Shown piece by piece: positions 23,050 through 38,300 of a DNA stretch of 64,000 nt. The stretch's first letter is position 1; each line of letters opens with the position of its first letter. The stretch covers positions 11,283,501 to 11,347,500 of the forward strand of contig NC_060110.1 of the NCBI RefSeq assembly GCF_021155765.1. Direction: 5' to 3'. The notes under the pieces were generated by a model. It was not told the origin of the DNA. It made no database searches and saw nothing but the letters and a program-made list of their open reading frames with translations. The translations under genes and the position numbers were made by a program. This DNA is from Diprion similis. Its lineage: Eukaryota > Arthropoda > Insecta > Hymenoptera > Diprionidae.

Positions 23050-23366
23050 GTTTTAAATTTCTCAGATCTACGTTATTTATTTTATCGAGGTTAATTGTTT
23101 TTCACAAATAAAGAACGAGTCGTTCAATCCGTCATACGTGATAAACACGTATTATGTATGTACTTCCGAAATCAGTTCTTCTGAAAACAAGTTCAAATTT
23201 CGTCAAGATTCCCACCAAACGATGGTCAGCGCCACCAACAACTTGCGGTCACTACGGCGAACTAACAACCAGAGAGTCTAGAGAACGGAAAGTAGCCACG
23301 GATGGCCTTCCGAATGAATCGTGAAGTTATCGTACGATCGATGGAATATTATCACTCATTTTCAAA
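23050..23366. promoter_or_regulatory. shared bidirectional promoter region of AK8-like and UBR4
   Basis: Only 317 bp separate the AK8-like start codon (23,049, minus) from the UBR4 start codon (23,367, plus), so both 5' UTRs and core promoters must lie here or within the genes. No TATA box stands out. CGATCGATGG and CGTACGATCG-type palindromic hexamers occur near 23,325-23,345, and AAAATGGCTGCG, a YY1/Pho-like motif, overlaps the UBR4 ATG. Coordinate regulation is inferred from geometry. Confidence 0.7.
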
Positions 23367-26300
23367 ATGGCTGCGAAGAGTGGTGGTGTGGTCGAGTGGG
23401 CCTCAATAATAAAGCCTATTTTAGCCGCATCCTATGGATCATTCAATAAAAACGAGATCATTGAGCTCGTCAAAGCGATAATCAAAAGGTAAGTAAACTA
23501 ATTTTCAAAGTCAGGCTAGCAATACCGAGGTATCCGTCGTCCGACTGATCAACCAAGTGACAGCACGAAAATGGTTACTTGCCGTATCGAGCGTATTTTT
23601 ATTGATGAGAAATTTTCAATTATTTCGCAGTGATGCTGAGTTTTCGTCACATGATGAACAGTACGACGCCTTCTATACGTCCTTTGCAGCGCTGGCTGCA
23701 GATTATATCGCCGGAAGCGCTGGTACATGTGAGTTTTGCCAGTGGCCCAGCATATTAATACCTGCAAATATCTGTCTAGCCAAATGTTTTTGCACACACA
23801 TACATATCTACATGCACGGCTGCTCATCACGTACAGGGAAAATGTATAGCTGTACGAATAGTTCCCACCCTCGCTCAAGCTCGCACTTTGTATCAGTCGT
23901 TTTTGCAGATGATGGTGGCCTGAAATAGCACTCGTTGATAACATGGTCGATACACGTCTCATAAGTCGGAAAATGTTGAGGAATTCTCCAAAGTTCATGT
24001 TTGTAACGTTATTGTAACAAAGAATTGAAAAAATATTATTATTTTGCAATTCTAAAATTACTTGAGTGTTGTTGCACTTGAAAAATGAGTCTGCTTTAAT
24101 TTATTTGCGCCACTATTTAATGTTTACTGCATTGCAGATTATTCTCAAGTAGCAAAAAGGGATAATTTGAGAAATTCCATGGTTACATTAATATTACGAA
24201 CTACATCCTCAAAGAATTTCACATTTCATAGGGCCAACGATAGTGTGGCGTGCTTAACTTCGGAGTATGCGACAAGAAATAATGGGAAATTAGCTAATAC
24301 AGTAATCTTTGAAAATACTATTGAATTGCATTTTTACAATGATACACCGAAAGTTCGGAGCATTTTAGATTCCAAAAGTTTACCAATGCTGAAGATATTT
24401 CCTCTGCATACTGCCCAAATACACTTTACAACTTTGTGTTCCTGCTTATTTTTTTTTTTTTTTGTTGACTCATACCCCGTTGAACACATTGTGACATCAA
24501 TCTTCTTATTTTGCAGTGTCGAAGAGCCAAATCCCTACAGTTTGGCAAGCATGCAGAGTGCTGCTTACCTACTTGATCGGGAGATTGCCTCAGGCACAGC
24601 TTGCAGATGGGACGCCGACCATTCTAGTTACGAAGCAGCTGCTTCTTCCTATCCGTGCATTATGCATGGGACAGTCCCTATTGACCAAAACAGAGGAAAT
24701 CACACTTATTGCTATTATGAAAAATGCAAAATTACCCTCACACATCAAAACATCACCTCCGACTGGAGAAAAAGAAAGTTCTCCTCAACCGATCAAGGAG
24801 TCGAAACGAGCTCGTAGCGATCTGTCGAGCAGTATTCTTGAACAGCTGACTACACCCCTCCAGGATTTTGTACCTAGTGTGAACATTACAAGCGAGGCAG
24901 TGTCGAATACGGCAAATAAAATTAATTCTGAGTCGGCTAACAATGACATTAATGCTGATGCCAAGGTCAGTTTGAAAAACTTGACAATTGAGATTCTGCA
25001 ATAGAACGATGCGTGTGAAATATTGTTTTACAATGGTTTTTTGACATTTGTATCATGACTTGTCACATAAATGTTTGGTGTAATTCTTTGTTTTCAGATG
25101 CTATTTATATCCAACAACATTAGCACTCTTCAGAGCATGGGTGCAGGAGACACGCTGCTGGATATGTGTACAAATCTTCCATACTTATCCCGATACACCC
25201 GGAAGTATCAAACTTATCTAAACAAGAAAGGATTTTGTCTTCCGTCGAATCATTCTGAGGCTCATACAATACGGCACAGTTTACATGCAGTAGTAAACGA
25301 TATCAATATCGTGCATAGTGTAGTATCGCTGCCCGTTCTTGAGCCATTAACATCAGTCAAACTTGAGAAATTGTCATTGCTGGCAATGTCCTGTTTGTAT
25401 TGCTCAATTGCTAATGCTACAGCTTCAAGTATTGTTGGGATAACGAATGCAGTATCCCCGAAATGCAGCACCAATACTTCAGCCAATCAGCAAGGAAGTC
25501 AAAGTGGAAAGAGCACAGAAGAGGAATATGACTCGCTGGCTATTACAGTAGTTGAAAAGAGCTTAGAAATTTTTGGGATTGTCTCTAACGTTATTAAATA
25601 CAGCACACGTGCTGGTGGACATGTAAGATAATTTTAATGCAAACTTTGCATCGTATCAATGCAGTAATTACTTTGAAATATTTTGTGTGGAAGGTTGAAA
25701 TTGATAAAAGATTAGATAATTTCCAATCTACCATGGAAAGTTGATCTTGAATGGCTACACCGTCGCATATATTTTTTCTGATGAAATACTTGGTTAATTT
25801 CAATACTTGTTCTAGATATTGCAAAACCATCTCCTTATTGGGGTTTGGCTACTAGTAGCAGGTTTGCAAGCCCAGCTTTCCGTAAGCAGTTTCAGTACGG
25901 CTGATAAAGGAAAAGAAGAAAAAGGCAAATCACCGAGCAAATCAAGGGATGGAACTGGTCGTATAAACTTAATGAAAGTGTAAGTTTGTTATATTACAAT
26001 ATTGTACCAAACATGCACGATTTCTTCAAAGGAAGTGAAAAATGAAATCGTTTTTTTTCTTTCATTGTAGACAACAAGGTTTCGGTGTTCTTTCTGTGGC
26101 TCTTGCCTCTCATGCTCTCACGTTAATGAGCGCACTATTAGAGGATGTCTCAGTAGAAGCAGGACCGGATCGTCCCCCAACTCCTGAACCTGCGCCATTG
26201 GAAATTTTAGCTGTTGCTACAGCCTTGCAAAGAGCTGTCACTTTCTTGCAAGCGGCACCACTAAATCATCTTCTCTTTTACTTGGCTACAATCAGTTACA

Positions 26301-29300
26301 GAAAGGTGAGTATTAGCTCTTATTAATTTCAAATAAATTGCAGTGTAACTTTTCCTACAAATATTTTACTGATATACTATTGGCACTATATTCCAGTAAA
26401 ATATTCCTTTTCAAAATCTTGTATTAATTTAGTGATTTTACCTAAACATTGTATAATAATAATTTGAAATACAATTGTACAGATTATTCAGTATTCAACT
26501 GTAAGGTATGTGCATGTATATTTTTTTGCAGTTGAACTTGAACATACTTTGTATACCCAAGCTGGAAGTCTTTCATTTAAAATGTGTCATTTGCTTACTA
26601 GAACTGCTCTCAAATAACAGTCACAACAAGTACAAAATTCTGTTTAGGTTCAAACTTTTATTCATGCATTAGTATTACCGTATTGTTCCGGATATAAGCT
26701 GAGGTTTTTTTTGTCGTTGACAGCCTCCGCCAAAATCGTACTTATCTTATACACAGACCCATCTTATCTCTGGGTAACTAGGAAAAATACTCTAAAATTC
26801 TATCTCAAAATTGGGGGTCGCCTTATATGCAGGATCGGCTTATATTCGAAACAATATGGTATATTTTTTTTATTCTCAAGCTGACTAAATAGTTTGTTAT
26901 TGTTCTATTATCATAGATTTTTCAGATATTCATTTTATAGTATCAAAGCCGTAAATGCTTGCTGAAATGTAATTATCCTAATAAAAAAAAAAATCGACCA
27001 ACTATTTTTCCAGGCATGTACTCTAAAAAGAGTTCAAAAACATCCGTTTGAAGGTGATACCTTGAGTCAATCTGATTCCACTACTTATTATGAAGATCTC
27101 TTGAGTTGTTCAGACGAAAGCTCAACTGATGAAGGTAATGTATGCACACTCAATTGACTGTATGCAGACTGTATGCAATGTTAGTTGCATATAATTCTCT
27201 GTGCACCACATTCCCCATTGGACGGTTTTTTTTATACAACGGGATAAATAGAACGTGTTTAAAAAATACCATTCAATATTAACTAATTCGCAGAAAATAT
27301 AAACTTTTATAGCGTTTTATTACTTGACAGGATGTTCATCTTTATCAGAATTCTTTTAAATAAGTCGTAAAAAATTAACAATTGCTATTAACAGTTGGCA
27401 ATTTACAGTTTGAATGTCAAACTATTATATATGAGATGCATTTTATCAAGAAAAGTTACCTTATTACCACATGTATATACCATGAAAAAATAAAGTTACC
27501 AATTAACGACTTACTGTTTCACGAATGTACGTTTTCACGATTTGTTCACCAAGTCGAATTATTCCAGAAAAAAATCTGGGACTATCTTATCTGTAAACTT
27601 TGCAAGTTATTGTAAAGTGAAACATGGTAAAATCTGGAATCACACAAGCTGGGCTTTTATATTGATTCATCAAAAATAAATCTTGCCAGTTTTTACGTGC
27701 TATCATTTCTAATCAGTAATCTCAACTCTTGTCCTGTCTGTCCACTTACTAACGCTATGGTGTATGTTCACCACGTAGAACAAACTGTTATGTCGGTAGA
27801 GGAGGACAGCGAACCTATCCTGGGACTCTGGTTTGAGGAAACTTTTGCACCATCTGATGGTTCACCTACAAGTACAACCAAAGAACCGAATAACGAGACG
27901 AACACCGAGAGAACTACAACTGCAATTGTGCCTGACAATCGAGAGCCTCATGGAGTATGTTCATGTGTGATTGCAGAACTTACGCCAATTTTCATGAGTT
28001 ACTGAATACATATTCATATATTCTTTTTCTATTATTGCAGTACATATCTTTAGCAACACAAATTTTTCAATTCATGAACCAACATCTCATTGGCAGTCGG
28101 AGTCTGTACATTAGGGAATATGTTGTGCACGGTTTAGTGGAACAGCAAATGGTTATCCTCGCAGCAATCATTAGAGACTTGGACCACGAAACTGCTAGAA
28201 CCGAAACAGGTATTAAAAGTTTATTTGCTTTAACTTTCAGGCACGCAGCATAGTTTACGCCAGTAAGAGCAAATTAAAAATCACAAATTTTCACTGGGTT
28301 GCTTGATGCCAAAATAATCCACTAATTATATAATTTTAACTGTGTAATTATTACAGGAACTATTTCAGTTTTCTATGGAGCTACTTTAGGGGCAATGTAT
28401 TCTGAGTTTTCGCAAGCTCTAAGCCGCTACACTCATAATTTATTAGCCCGGAATACTCTCAGCGAAGCACTGCAGAATACTTTGCTTCATCACCTAGGTG
28501 TTAGTCCTTGGTCAACTGAGAACTCCGCGCCATCCTGGCCACTTCAAGTTTATCCCAGAACCTTGAGTGTTTTGGCACAGGTATTCATTAATTGTTTTTA
28601 GATCGAATCATAATATGGTGATCGTCTAAGTTGTGTCTACTAATCGCCGCCACTATTCTCGCCAGATTTTATTACTGAAGCCACAATCCGAGAAGGAAGC
28701 TGCCTGTATAAGCATTTGGCACAGACTGGTTACAACCATGGTTGAAAATGTCTGCAATCCCCCAGCTACATTTGAGACCGAGAATGAGGGTGAGATAACT
28801 GCATTTTTCGTTTTCGGTTTTTGCTACTTTTTTCTTGCGGCAATAATCTTTAAATTTTTATCCATCTTTTTTCAGACTTAAACGTAGAGCATGCACAGCT
28901 TGTACTCTTTTTGTTTCACTCATTGAACCTGATGCAAAAAAAATCAGTTCTACTGGTGACTGGAAGTGGAGCTGTCCGATGTAGCGAAGCGGTCAAAATT
29001 CCCATGAAGGACTCGCAATTGCTACATTTATCTCGGTTACTGCTTTTGCTTGAATACATGATGAAGCATCTTTATGACGCTCCGCCAACACTACTTGAAC
29101 AGGTAAGCAGTGAAACTATGTAGATTGTGGCTGCTTAATTTTATTATAAGATATTAAGAAATTACTATACACGTTGCTGCATCTGACAGTTGAGGTTCTT
29201 TGGCTTGCAAGTGCCAAATGATGTTAATCTGTCTTTATCGCTTTCACCTTTTCCGTCTTTCTCTTTACTTATAGTCGCTCTCTTAAAATTTTCTAATTCT

Positions 29301-32300
29301 TTCTGGTGATTAACATTAACTAGTCAGATGCTAGAACAATCTCAGTTTACTAAAACTTAGCGAGATAACAGGGCCACCACGTTGAAAGTGCCAACTGTGT
29401 GGTAGTAATCACCTCGTACATTTCCATAGGTAAATATAAATGCAATAAAACTGCATAACCGGGTCATAACTGAGCAGTTTGTATGTGTTTTGAACTTGTT
29501 TTGAATCATTTCCCTTTGACTCATGCGATATATTATATTTACTTGAATTTTAGTAATCTTTAAATTGAAATTTGATTTTTATACCTGTCAGGTTCAATGG
29601 AACTTATTCTCGGCAACAAGCTTAGTCTCAGATGCTAAGGAAGGAAACAAACAAGCCTCCAGGATTTATACGCCTTGGAAAGAAATTGAAGATAACTATC
29701 GCAAATTTGGCCCTCAAGATGAATTTGCCATGAAGCCTCGCTTCTACAACCTTACTGCAGCAGATTTCAATAATCAAGATACACCAAAACTTGATGGATT
29801 GGTAAGTGCTTTCTATACTCCAAGTTCATGATTTTTCCCTTTATACTTGTTACACACAATATTTCATTTGATAGGCTTGCAATTTTGTGCTTGGAACCCC
29901 AGACAAATTAAAGTATCCACTTCTTGTCGATGCCTTGATTGACATCTTGAATGTGATTAATCAAACAAGCATGCCTCAGAAACCAGCATCTGAAAATCAG
30001 GATAGAATGACTTTTACAGGATTGTGTGCGACACAGTACTGCTTTTCGATCTGCTGGAGGTATGTTAATTGAAATACAGCCGAAATAAAAGTTAGCATTG
30101 TAAACAATTGGATATAATATGATAATGAATTTCTTTATATTTGATAATATAGGTTGCTTCTAATGTTGCCACCTTCAACACCATATATGGACAAACTTGC
30201 CTTAGGTGAAGAGATTCCAGCAAGTCCAATGCTCCTGCATTCTCTGGTTTGGGGACCCAGAGCTGCATATAAAACATTTACTGGATGGATGAAGGTGAGT
30301 TGTTATCATAACTGGTAAATTTGCAAGTTTTTCTCATTGCATTATCTGGTTGACATGAATGTGAACTCGATACAATTTTTCTTTATGTGGCAACATTTGA
30401 TTAAAAAAATAGATATTCATCAAGGAAATTTCATTTTTATATCACTAAACTGAATACAGTACTGACCAGTACTGCGTTCAAGTTTTACAAGTTTTTTTCC
30501 TCCTGTACAAAGCCTTCTGTAGAATTCTATATAAATATTTCTTTCTTAACAGGATTGTTTGGTAAAACAAGGCATGTACACCCAATATGCTGAAAACCTA
30601 TTAAAAACCGTTTCATCGACAGTTAATTCATTGAAATATGATGTGACTCTGGCAAAAAGTTGTATTAACGCGTTGAAACCTGAAATAAATCCAACTGATA
30701 AAATAATGCCAAGAGCATCTTTACCAAAGCTTAGCTCACTTTGTATTCTGGCTGCAGTAACTGGAAAATTACAAGTTCTCATGGATGAAAGCGTTTCTAA
30801 AAGTCCATCTGACAATATTGAGGCCTCCAAGTAAGTGCTTATTATATATTCAAATTTATTATTTCGAACATTTTTGCTTATCCAATTTCAATTTACGAAA
30901 CACTTTCTATTTCATTACGAATTCTATAATTTTCACAGAAGCCCTCAGACACCGGAATCTATCACATCTAATATCAACAAAATGGTCGTGGACATATTGC
31001 CTCACATTCTATCATTGACAGAGGCTATTTTGGCCTCTTGTAGATCTAGTCTTCTTTATCAGATACACGAAGCTTCCGAACCAGCTGGAAAATATACACT
31101 CTCAGACTATTTAGTCTTGGATGGAATTATCTGTATTGCTGGCGGTAGTTGGGCTACGGAACCTTCTCTGGTATCTTTGTTACCAAACAGTGTTCGAACT
31201 GTGCTAGATAAATGGAAGGCTATAAGTGTACCAGACGTACCATGGGTAATTAAAACTTTCATTCCTTAGCACTACTTTAACTTATTAAAATCATTTCAAA
31301 TATGGATGATTGCATTATAATTCTTCATCTACTGAAAAATTCAACAAGTTTCACTGGCTTGATAGTTAATGAGACTAGAGTTTATTGTGTTGTATAGAAA
31401 TTATAGGTTTCAGGCATTGTAAGACAGAAATTTTTCGAAACTTGTAAAAATTACTCTACAAAAAAAATGGCTGTATCTTACCCAGTAAATTTCACTTGTT
31501 ATTGCAGAATACCTATGCAAATGATATTATACCAGCGGAAAGTTATATTCTGGCAACAGTGAATCATCATATTGGTTCACTGTCAGAATATAGCACTTTC
31601 TCTATCAATCCTTCCCTGAAAAATTTACTTCTTGCACTGGTTACTTTCATCAGAGAATACATTATGTAAGTTGAAATTTACCATGTTCATTCAATGCTAA
31701 GTTCTGTTACAATTAACGAGCACTTAGTTTTGCTGAAACTATTGAGCAATAGACATGAATTAGAATTTATTTTAATAGGAAAACTCCAGAGCCGTCAGAA
31801 ATTCGTTCTCGAGCAATGGACATTCTCATATCTCTGACAATGGATGCACGTACTGAATTCCTCCAGGAAGCAGCATCGCAAACATTGGGCAGACTTATCG
31901 GTGACTGTGAAAGTGAAGCTAGACAGCTGCGTGAACATCTGTTTGTACTGAATCATACCTATAATTTGATTGTCGAATATACCAACAGCACACAAGATGT
32001 CATCAAGTAAGAACTTTAAATGTAACTTTCTAAATGTATTGTAAATGAGTAGCAGGTCATCATTCTCAGATGGTAATTGAAATAATTTTTCATTTCAGTG
32101 TTTCAATTGATGAAAAAATCTTAAAACAGTGTATCAAATACTGGGAACAACTCTTGGATAAGCCAGTGGGATGTAAAGCATTAGACATATTCTTTACTCC
32201 AAACACAAACACTACTCTGGTTTCGGTTTTGTTATCTGTTTCCTCACCTCAAGCCTCTCAGCAATTCAGTACTAATGTTCTTCACTTCTTCGTCAAACTT

Positions 32301-35300
32301 TTCAAAACAGGTAATAACATTTGTTTACTCGGTTGAATTTTGATCAGAAATTTGTTTGACCATCTTAAATTACAGACACTTATAGTCTACACCTTGTACA
32401 GGAAAAAAAAATCCAGAGTTTTCACACTTTCAAAGGGAACATTTAAGTAAAAATATATTGATGTGATTTTAGCTGAAAAATCAAGCGACAGTTCTTTGGA
32501 ACGTTTGTGCAGTTCAGTGTCAAATCTTGCTAATGTTGAAAGTGAAAAGCTACAGGCATGGCTACGTCACGTTATATTGGGAGTAACAAGCTTTTCACCT
32601 AGTGCATCATCCACTAACGTCCAAACGCCCACTATAATTACTGCAACTGCGTAAGTTTATTTTGAATATCCCTCTCCCACAGAGGAAATAACATTAGACT
32701 TCCAATATACTACATTTTGTTATTTATACATGATGTTCGAATATCACTATACGATTTAACATATTTTTAGATTGGTAGCGGTCAGTGCTAATGCCGAAGA
32801 TACTCAGAAAACTGACGAATCTAACAATGCTCCTAATAATGAACAGAGTCAATGGACAGTAGCACAAGTTGCATCTACAAACAATACTCAATCGTCTAGT
32901 TCCACCGATGATCAACATACAATGCATGAAAATAGTCAGCTATTACAAGCTCTTACCAATTACATAGTGAAAGAAAATAGGTTGGTAATTATGAAATTAT
33001 TTGGATAAGACTATCATTTTATGACAAAGTTTTATTGCACTAATTATTATCAATCGCTCAATACAGAAGTAGCAGTTTACGCAGGAGATGTATCAACATC
33101 CATACCTTTGTACAATGTGATAAGAATAATATGTCACTTTTCTATATTTTCAGCAGCGTCAGTGAAAATGTCTCAGTAACCATTCTCCAAGCTTTAATCC
33201 CACTGGGATATCACATTTTGTCACCAGCGATTGAAGGCATTGGATTTCCAGAACTGATGCGTGTAATGTCTACTTTGGCAGACGCAGGATCTCACAAAGG
33301 TCATATCCTGTTATTTAGCGCTGCTACTGAATGGATTGAACTGTGGTAAGTTAAGCTACTCAAAAATTTAAAGATACACTTCGATAATTTAAACTCAAAT
33401 GAATGTTGAAGTGTTGTAAAAATAAAATGTTTATGATTATTTTTTTTCTCACACACGCCTTTAAAGAAAGCTGTTTTTAGTTCAACATTTAAACTTATAA
33501 AACTCAATTAATGGGTAGAAAATACAGTCTAGAAGATATAAATTTACTATTTCCCCAGTGATATGACGTGTTAAATTAAATACTTTACTCATGAATTCTT
33601 ATTCCTTGTACAGTTGAAGTTGATTCTAATCCATTGTTTCTTTGACCAATATTTGGTTGAAAGCGTGGACAAATAGAGTTTGAAATGACAGAACAAATAT
33701 TTTCTTATTCACAGTAAACAGCACCTGACGACAAAAGACCCACAAACGTTCGATAAACCATTACCCTATGTAGAGGCTGGATGTTGTGTGTTGAACTATG
33801 TCGCAGACATAGTGGGAGCAATTTGTCCTCAGTCGATGCAGGGTCAAGATCGAGCAACAAGTCCACCTTGGGATGGTGTTGCACCGCTAAATGACATTAA
33901 CGATAGTGATTGGGTGGACGAAATTGCCCACGACGACGATGATAGTGCAGGCGAGGACTCTGATGAGGATAGTCTTTGTAATAAACTCTGCACGTTTACT
34001 ATAACACAGAAGGAGTTCATGAATCAACATTGGTATCATTGTCATACATGTAACATGGTGGATGGTGTTGGCGTGTGTACCGTGTGTGCCCGTGTCTGTC
34101 ACAGAGGTCATGACGTTACTTATGCCAAGTATGGTAATTTCTTTTGTGACTGCGGGGCAAAAGCTGACGGGTCCTGTCAAGCTTTGATTAAACGTAGCCC
34201 TCAAAGTTCTGAACATCAAGTCGCTAACACTGACATTCACAATAATACCGGAACTTCTACTGAGAGTAATACACTTCTGCCAAGCAGCTTGAGACGTCGA
34301 GGTTCTAGTCCTGATCAACCTCAGGACAGATATGAACGAAGTGAACGTGACAAACAAAAACTTCTTGCTCTTGCTAATCAACTTGGTAAGATTTATTACC
34401 ACTTTATTTTATTAGATTGTGATTTCAATTAGCATTCCATGCCATCTGATCAAATAGCAATTTTATAAAAGTATGAATTATCATGTCTGTATAATTTATC
34501 AAACAGAGGGTAGCAAGGATTGGGTGCTCTCGCAACTATCGAACAGCGGCTTAGTTTCTTCACTGGTAGAGCTCACACGAACTCTAGTTTCAGCAGTGGA
34601 CGCATCTTGTCAAAAAAATTCTCCAGTTGGTTGCCATGCAAGAGCTCAATTAGCTCTTAGACAACTCCACACTCTCGACAAGAAATTCGAACATACTGAT
34701 CAGCTCATGGTGCGTATATTTTATAGGTGTGATTGCAAAATTAATGACTAACCTACTAGTGGACGATATGTATTACATATATCCGTATACTTTTTCTTTT
34801 TTATTCCATATAAAACAGCTCCCAACATTGGGATCTCAAGAGGGAGCATTTGAAAACGTTAGGATGAATTACGGCGGTGAGCAGGGTCAAACTATAAGGC
34901 AATTACTATCCGCACATTTAATTCGGCGTGTTGCCATGTGCTGTTTATCATCCCCACATGGAAAGAGGCAGCATCTAGGTACACGAGTCAACATATAGAT
35001 ATGTCACTTTCACTAGTTAATAACTCCAGAGGTTGGTTTTAATTTTCGTTTCATGGTAATGAATCATATGTAAATTTTGCAGCAGTCTCACACGAGAAAG
35101 GGAAAATCACAGTGCTTCAGTTGAGTGCTTTATTGAAACAAGCCGATTCGTCTAAAAGGAAACTGACATTGACTAGACTTGCATCAGCACCCATACCTTT
35201 TACTGTTTTGTCAGTGACCGGCAACCAGTGGAACGAAGATTTTTTGGCTGTTTGTGGTCTTAAAGACTGTCACGTTCTGACATTCAACAGTTTTGGAACA

Positions 35301-38300
35301 GTATCTGATCATTTAGTATTACATCCACAACTCGAGACTGGAAATTTCATCATTAGAGCAATATGGCTTCCTGGTTCACAAACTCAGTTAGCCTTGGTGA
35401 CAGCTGACTTTGTTAAGATTTATGACCTTGGAAAAGATGCACTGAGTCCGCAGTATTATTTCCTCGTGCCAACTGGAAAAATAAGAGATTGCACCTTTAT
35501 ACACACAGAAAATGACTTATTTCATCTACTTTTAATGTCGTCAGCTGGTTACATTTATAGCCAAGCCATGGATACAGAAAGTTCTGCAAGACATGGACCA
35601 TTCTATGTTACGAATACACTCGAAGTTTATCATTCCGAAATCAAAGATATTAATGGCCAAGTTGGTGGTGGTGGTGTTTCCATATATTATTCACACGCCT
35701 TGCAATTGTTGTTCTTTAGTTACTCGTCTGGCAAAAGCTTTATAGCACCATTGAAATATATGGATTCGGATATTACTGTTGTGTTCATGATCAATTTAGC
35801 TAACAACAAATCAAATGGGAACAAATCAAACAATAATCAGCCGCAACCATTGTATCAGTGGAGTGAAGTTGCTAACCATCCTGGAATCGTGTGTTCCGTC
35901 TTACAAACTAGCAACAATCCAGTAATTCTAATGATCAAGCCTGAAACTGTGATGATACAAGAAATAAAAGTTATACCAGCCAAAGCTAAGATTATGGATA
36001 TGGTTGCCATAAGACACCCAAGCTCGAATGCTGAGCACAGAACTACTTTGATCCTGCTTTGTGAAGATGGTAGCCTCAGAATCTATATGGCGGCTATGGA
36101 GCAAACTGGATTCTGGATGTCATCCAGTGTTCAACCAATTAGCACCATGACTTCCATGAAACCAACCAGAAAAAAGAAGTCCACCAAAACTGGAAAGCCC
36201 TCGAGTTCAGTTTCATTCCCGATCGATTTCTTTGAGCATTGCCAGGCAATGAATGACGTTGAATTTGGCGGGAACGATCTGCTTCAGATATACAATGTAG
36301 CTCAAATAAAGCATCGATTAAACACTACTGGTATGTATGTTGTTTCAACAAAGGCCATGGGCTTCAACATTGAATGTACCAATAGCGATGCAACCTTGGT
36401 CATGACTGGTATAAGAGTTCTACTTGGGAATCAAGATGTCCAAAGAGCTCCGTTATACGTTGAGGTAAAGTTCAATATAACCTTTGCAATGTTTGAAATT
36501 ATTTGCATGATATGACTATTAAATACTTACAAAAAGTATTCACATCTAAACAGGTGTTTGGACGAAGTGTACGAACAACATTAACTCGAAGTCGATGGTT
36601 CGACATTCCACTTGCCAGGGAAGAAAGTTTACAAGCTGACAAAAAGTTGACCATTACCTTCGGACCTTCTCAGGATCCTGAAGGCGTCATTATGGTGGAT
36701 TCCATCAAAATGTTAGTGTTTATTATTGATGTTGTTATTCTAAATTCTTATTATACTCTAGAAATATTATTGATCCTTCAGACATGGGTTCCAAATGTTC
36801 TATAACTACTGTAAATCATGTTGATATAGGTTTTGATTTAGTTCCGTGTAAAGCCATTGTATTACACTCTTAAATTTTATTCTTATATTCGTCATTTTCA
36901 ACTACGATAAATAGTTTCTTGTTTTTGACATAAAATTTTGGCCCTCATTCTGTAATAGTTTCTATAATCTGGTCGTATTTCCTGTAGCTACGGGAAGACA
37001 AAAGATGCATTTGGTTGGCCAGAAGAACCAGAAGAAATCTCTTCTGGACAATCAGCACCCGCTGTTGCTGCTACTGGTGTTTCAACAAGTAACGAAACTG
37101 AAAATACAGTTGTTTCACCTGCACCACTAACTTCATTGGACAAGTATGTGGCAAAAAATTATCCAAATATTTTTGCACAATTAATTGTCATTTGTAATAA
37201 TTTTCTATCCTACTTCTTCCAAACTTTTCTTAGCTCTCATGTCGCATTTTCACAATAACTGCTCAGATTCCATATTTAATGAATGTGAACTGGCAAATAA
37301 AAATTTTGAATTTGTCAGTAACGAAATTGTTTTATAAAAATTTGATAGAATTGAATGTTGACATTGCAGTATCTAACAAGTATTAAACTTTACAATTCAT
37401 TAATATGATTCTGATGGTACATGTCTTCTTAGTTGACTTATATTTATATCTGTCATATTTGCTGCTTATTTTCATAACAAGCTTGTGTGGCATAATTTAA
37501 TTTTTATTTATATTATTATGCATCAGACCACCAAAGGATGATTCTGTCAATATAGAGAGGTAAGAAGTTTAAAATACACGGCTGAAGTTTCTCATCACCT
37601 TCTAAATATATTCAATACACTCCTTTGTAATCGTGTTATTAAATCAACATAGCACTTTAATATACGATTGAAAACTTTTGATTACAGAATGGTATCGAGT
37701 ATTCTCGAAGTATTGGAATCGTCTTTCACACTAATGTCAAGTGACGATACTATTTCATCATTGAGAACAATGGCAGTTGAGGTGGCTACCCATCTTTTAA
37801 CTCTACCAACTCCAGCTCCGGTCCAAATGCACACGGTAGCGCTGCTCGCTGCATTACACAATACCAAAACAGCATATCACTCCTACAAGGTAAAATACTG
37901 CAAAGCAAAAAAAATAATGTATTTTTAACAGAGAATTTATATTCATTCACGAAACATCTTATATTTTTTCCGTTTTTTCAGGACCAGGCATTATTACTAC
38001 ATGTGCTTGAATCGCTCAAAGCAATGCGCGATATCGGTGATCCTAGAGATATAGATGCGGAGAACTTTTACAGACTTGTTCTTATTGTAAGAAGCATCGC
38101 CGTTGCTCGACCTTATAATTTGGCCAAATTTGCTGATCAACATGCACCAAAATCGTTTGATGAAGCTAGTTGTGAGTCGATCTATTGAACAGCATTTATG
38201 CGACAGTTAATAAGCAAACTGACTAGTGAATTGAAATTATTTAGGAATTTATCTGATGGTCATATTCTTTTGCCAACATTGTTGTTTACCTTTCAGTTGT

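Noticed and set aside
27382-27615. 77-codon plus-strand frame within UBR4 intron 7
   Set aside because: No counterpart in UBR4 and the flanking exons join in phase without it.
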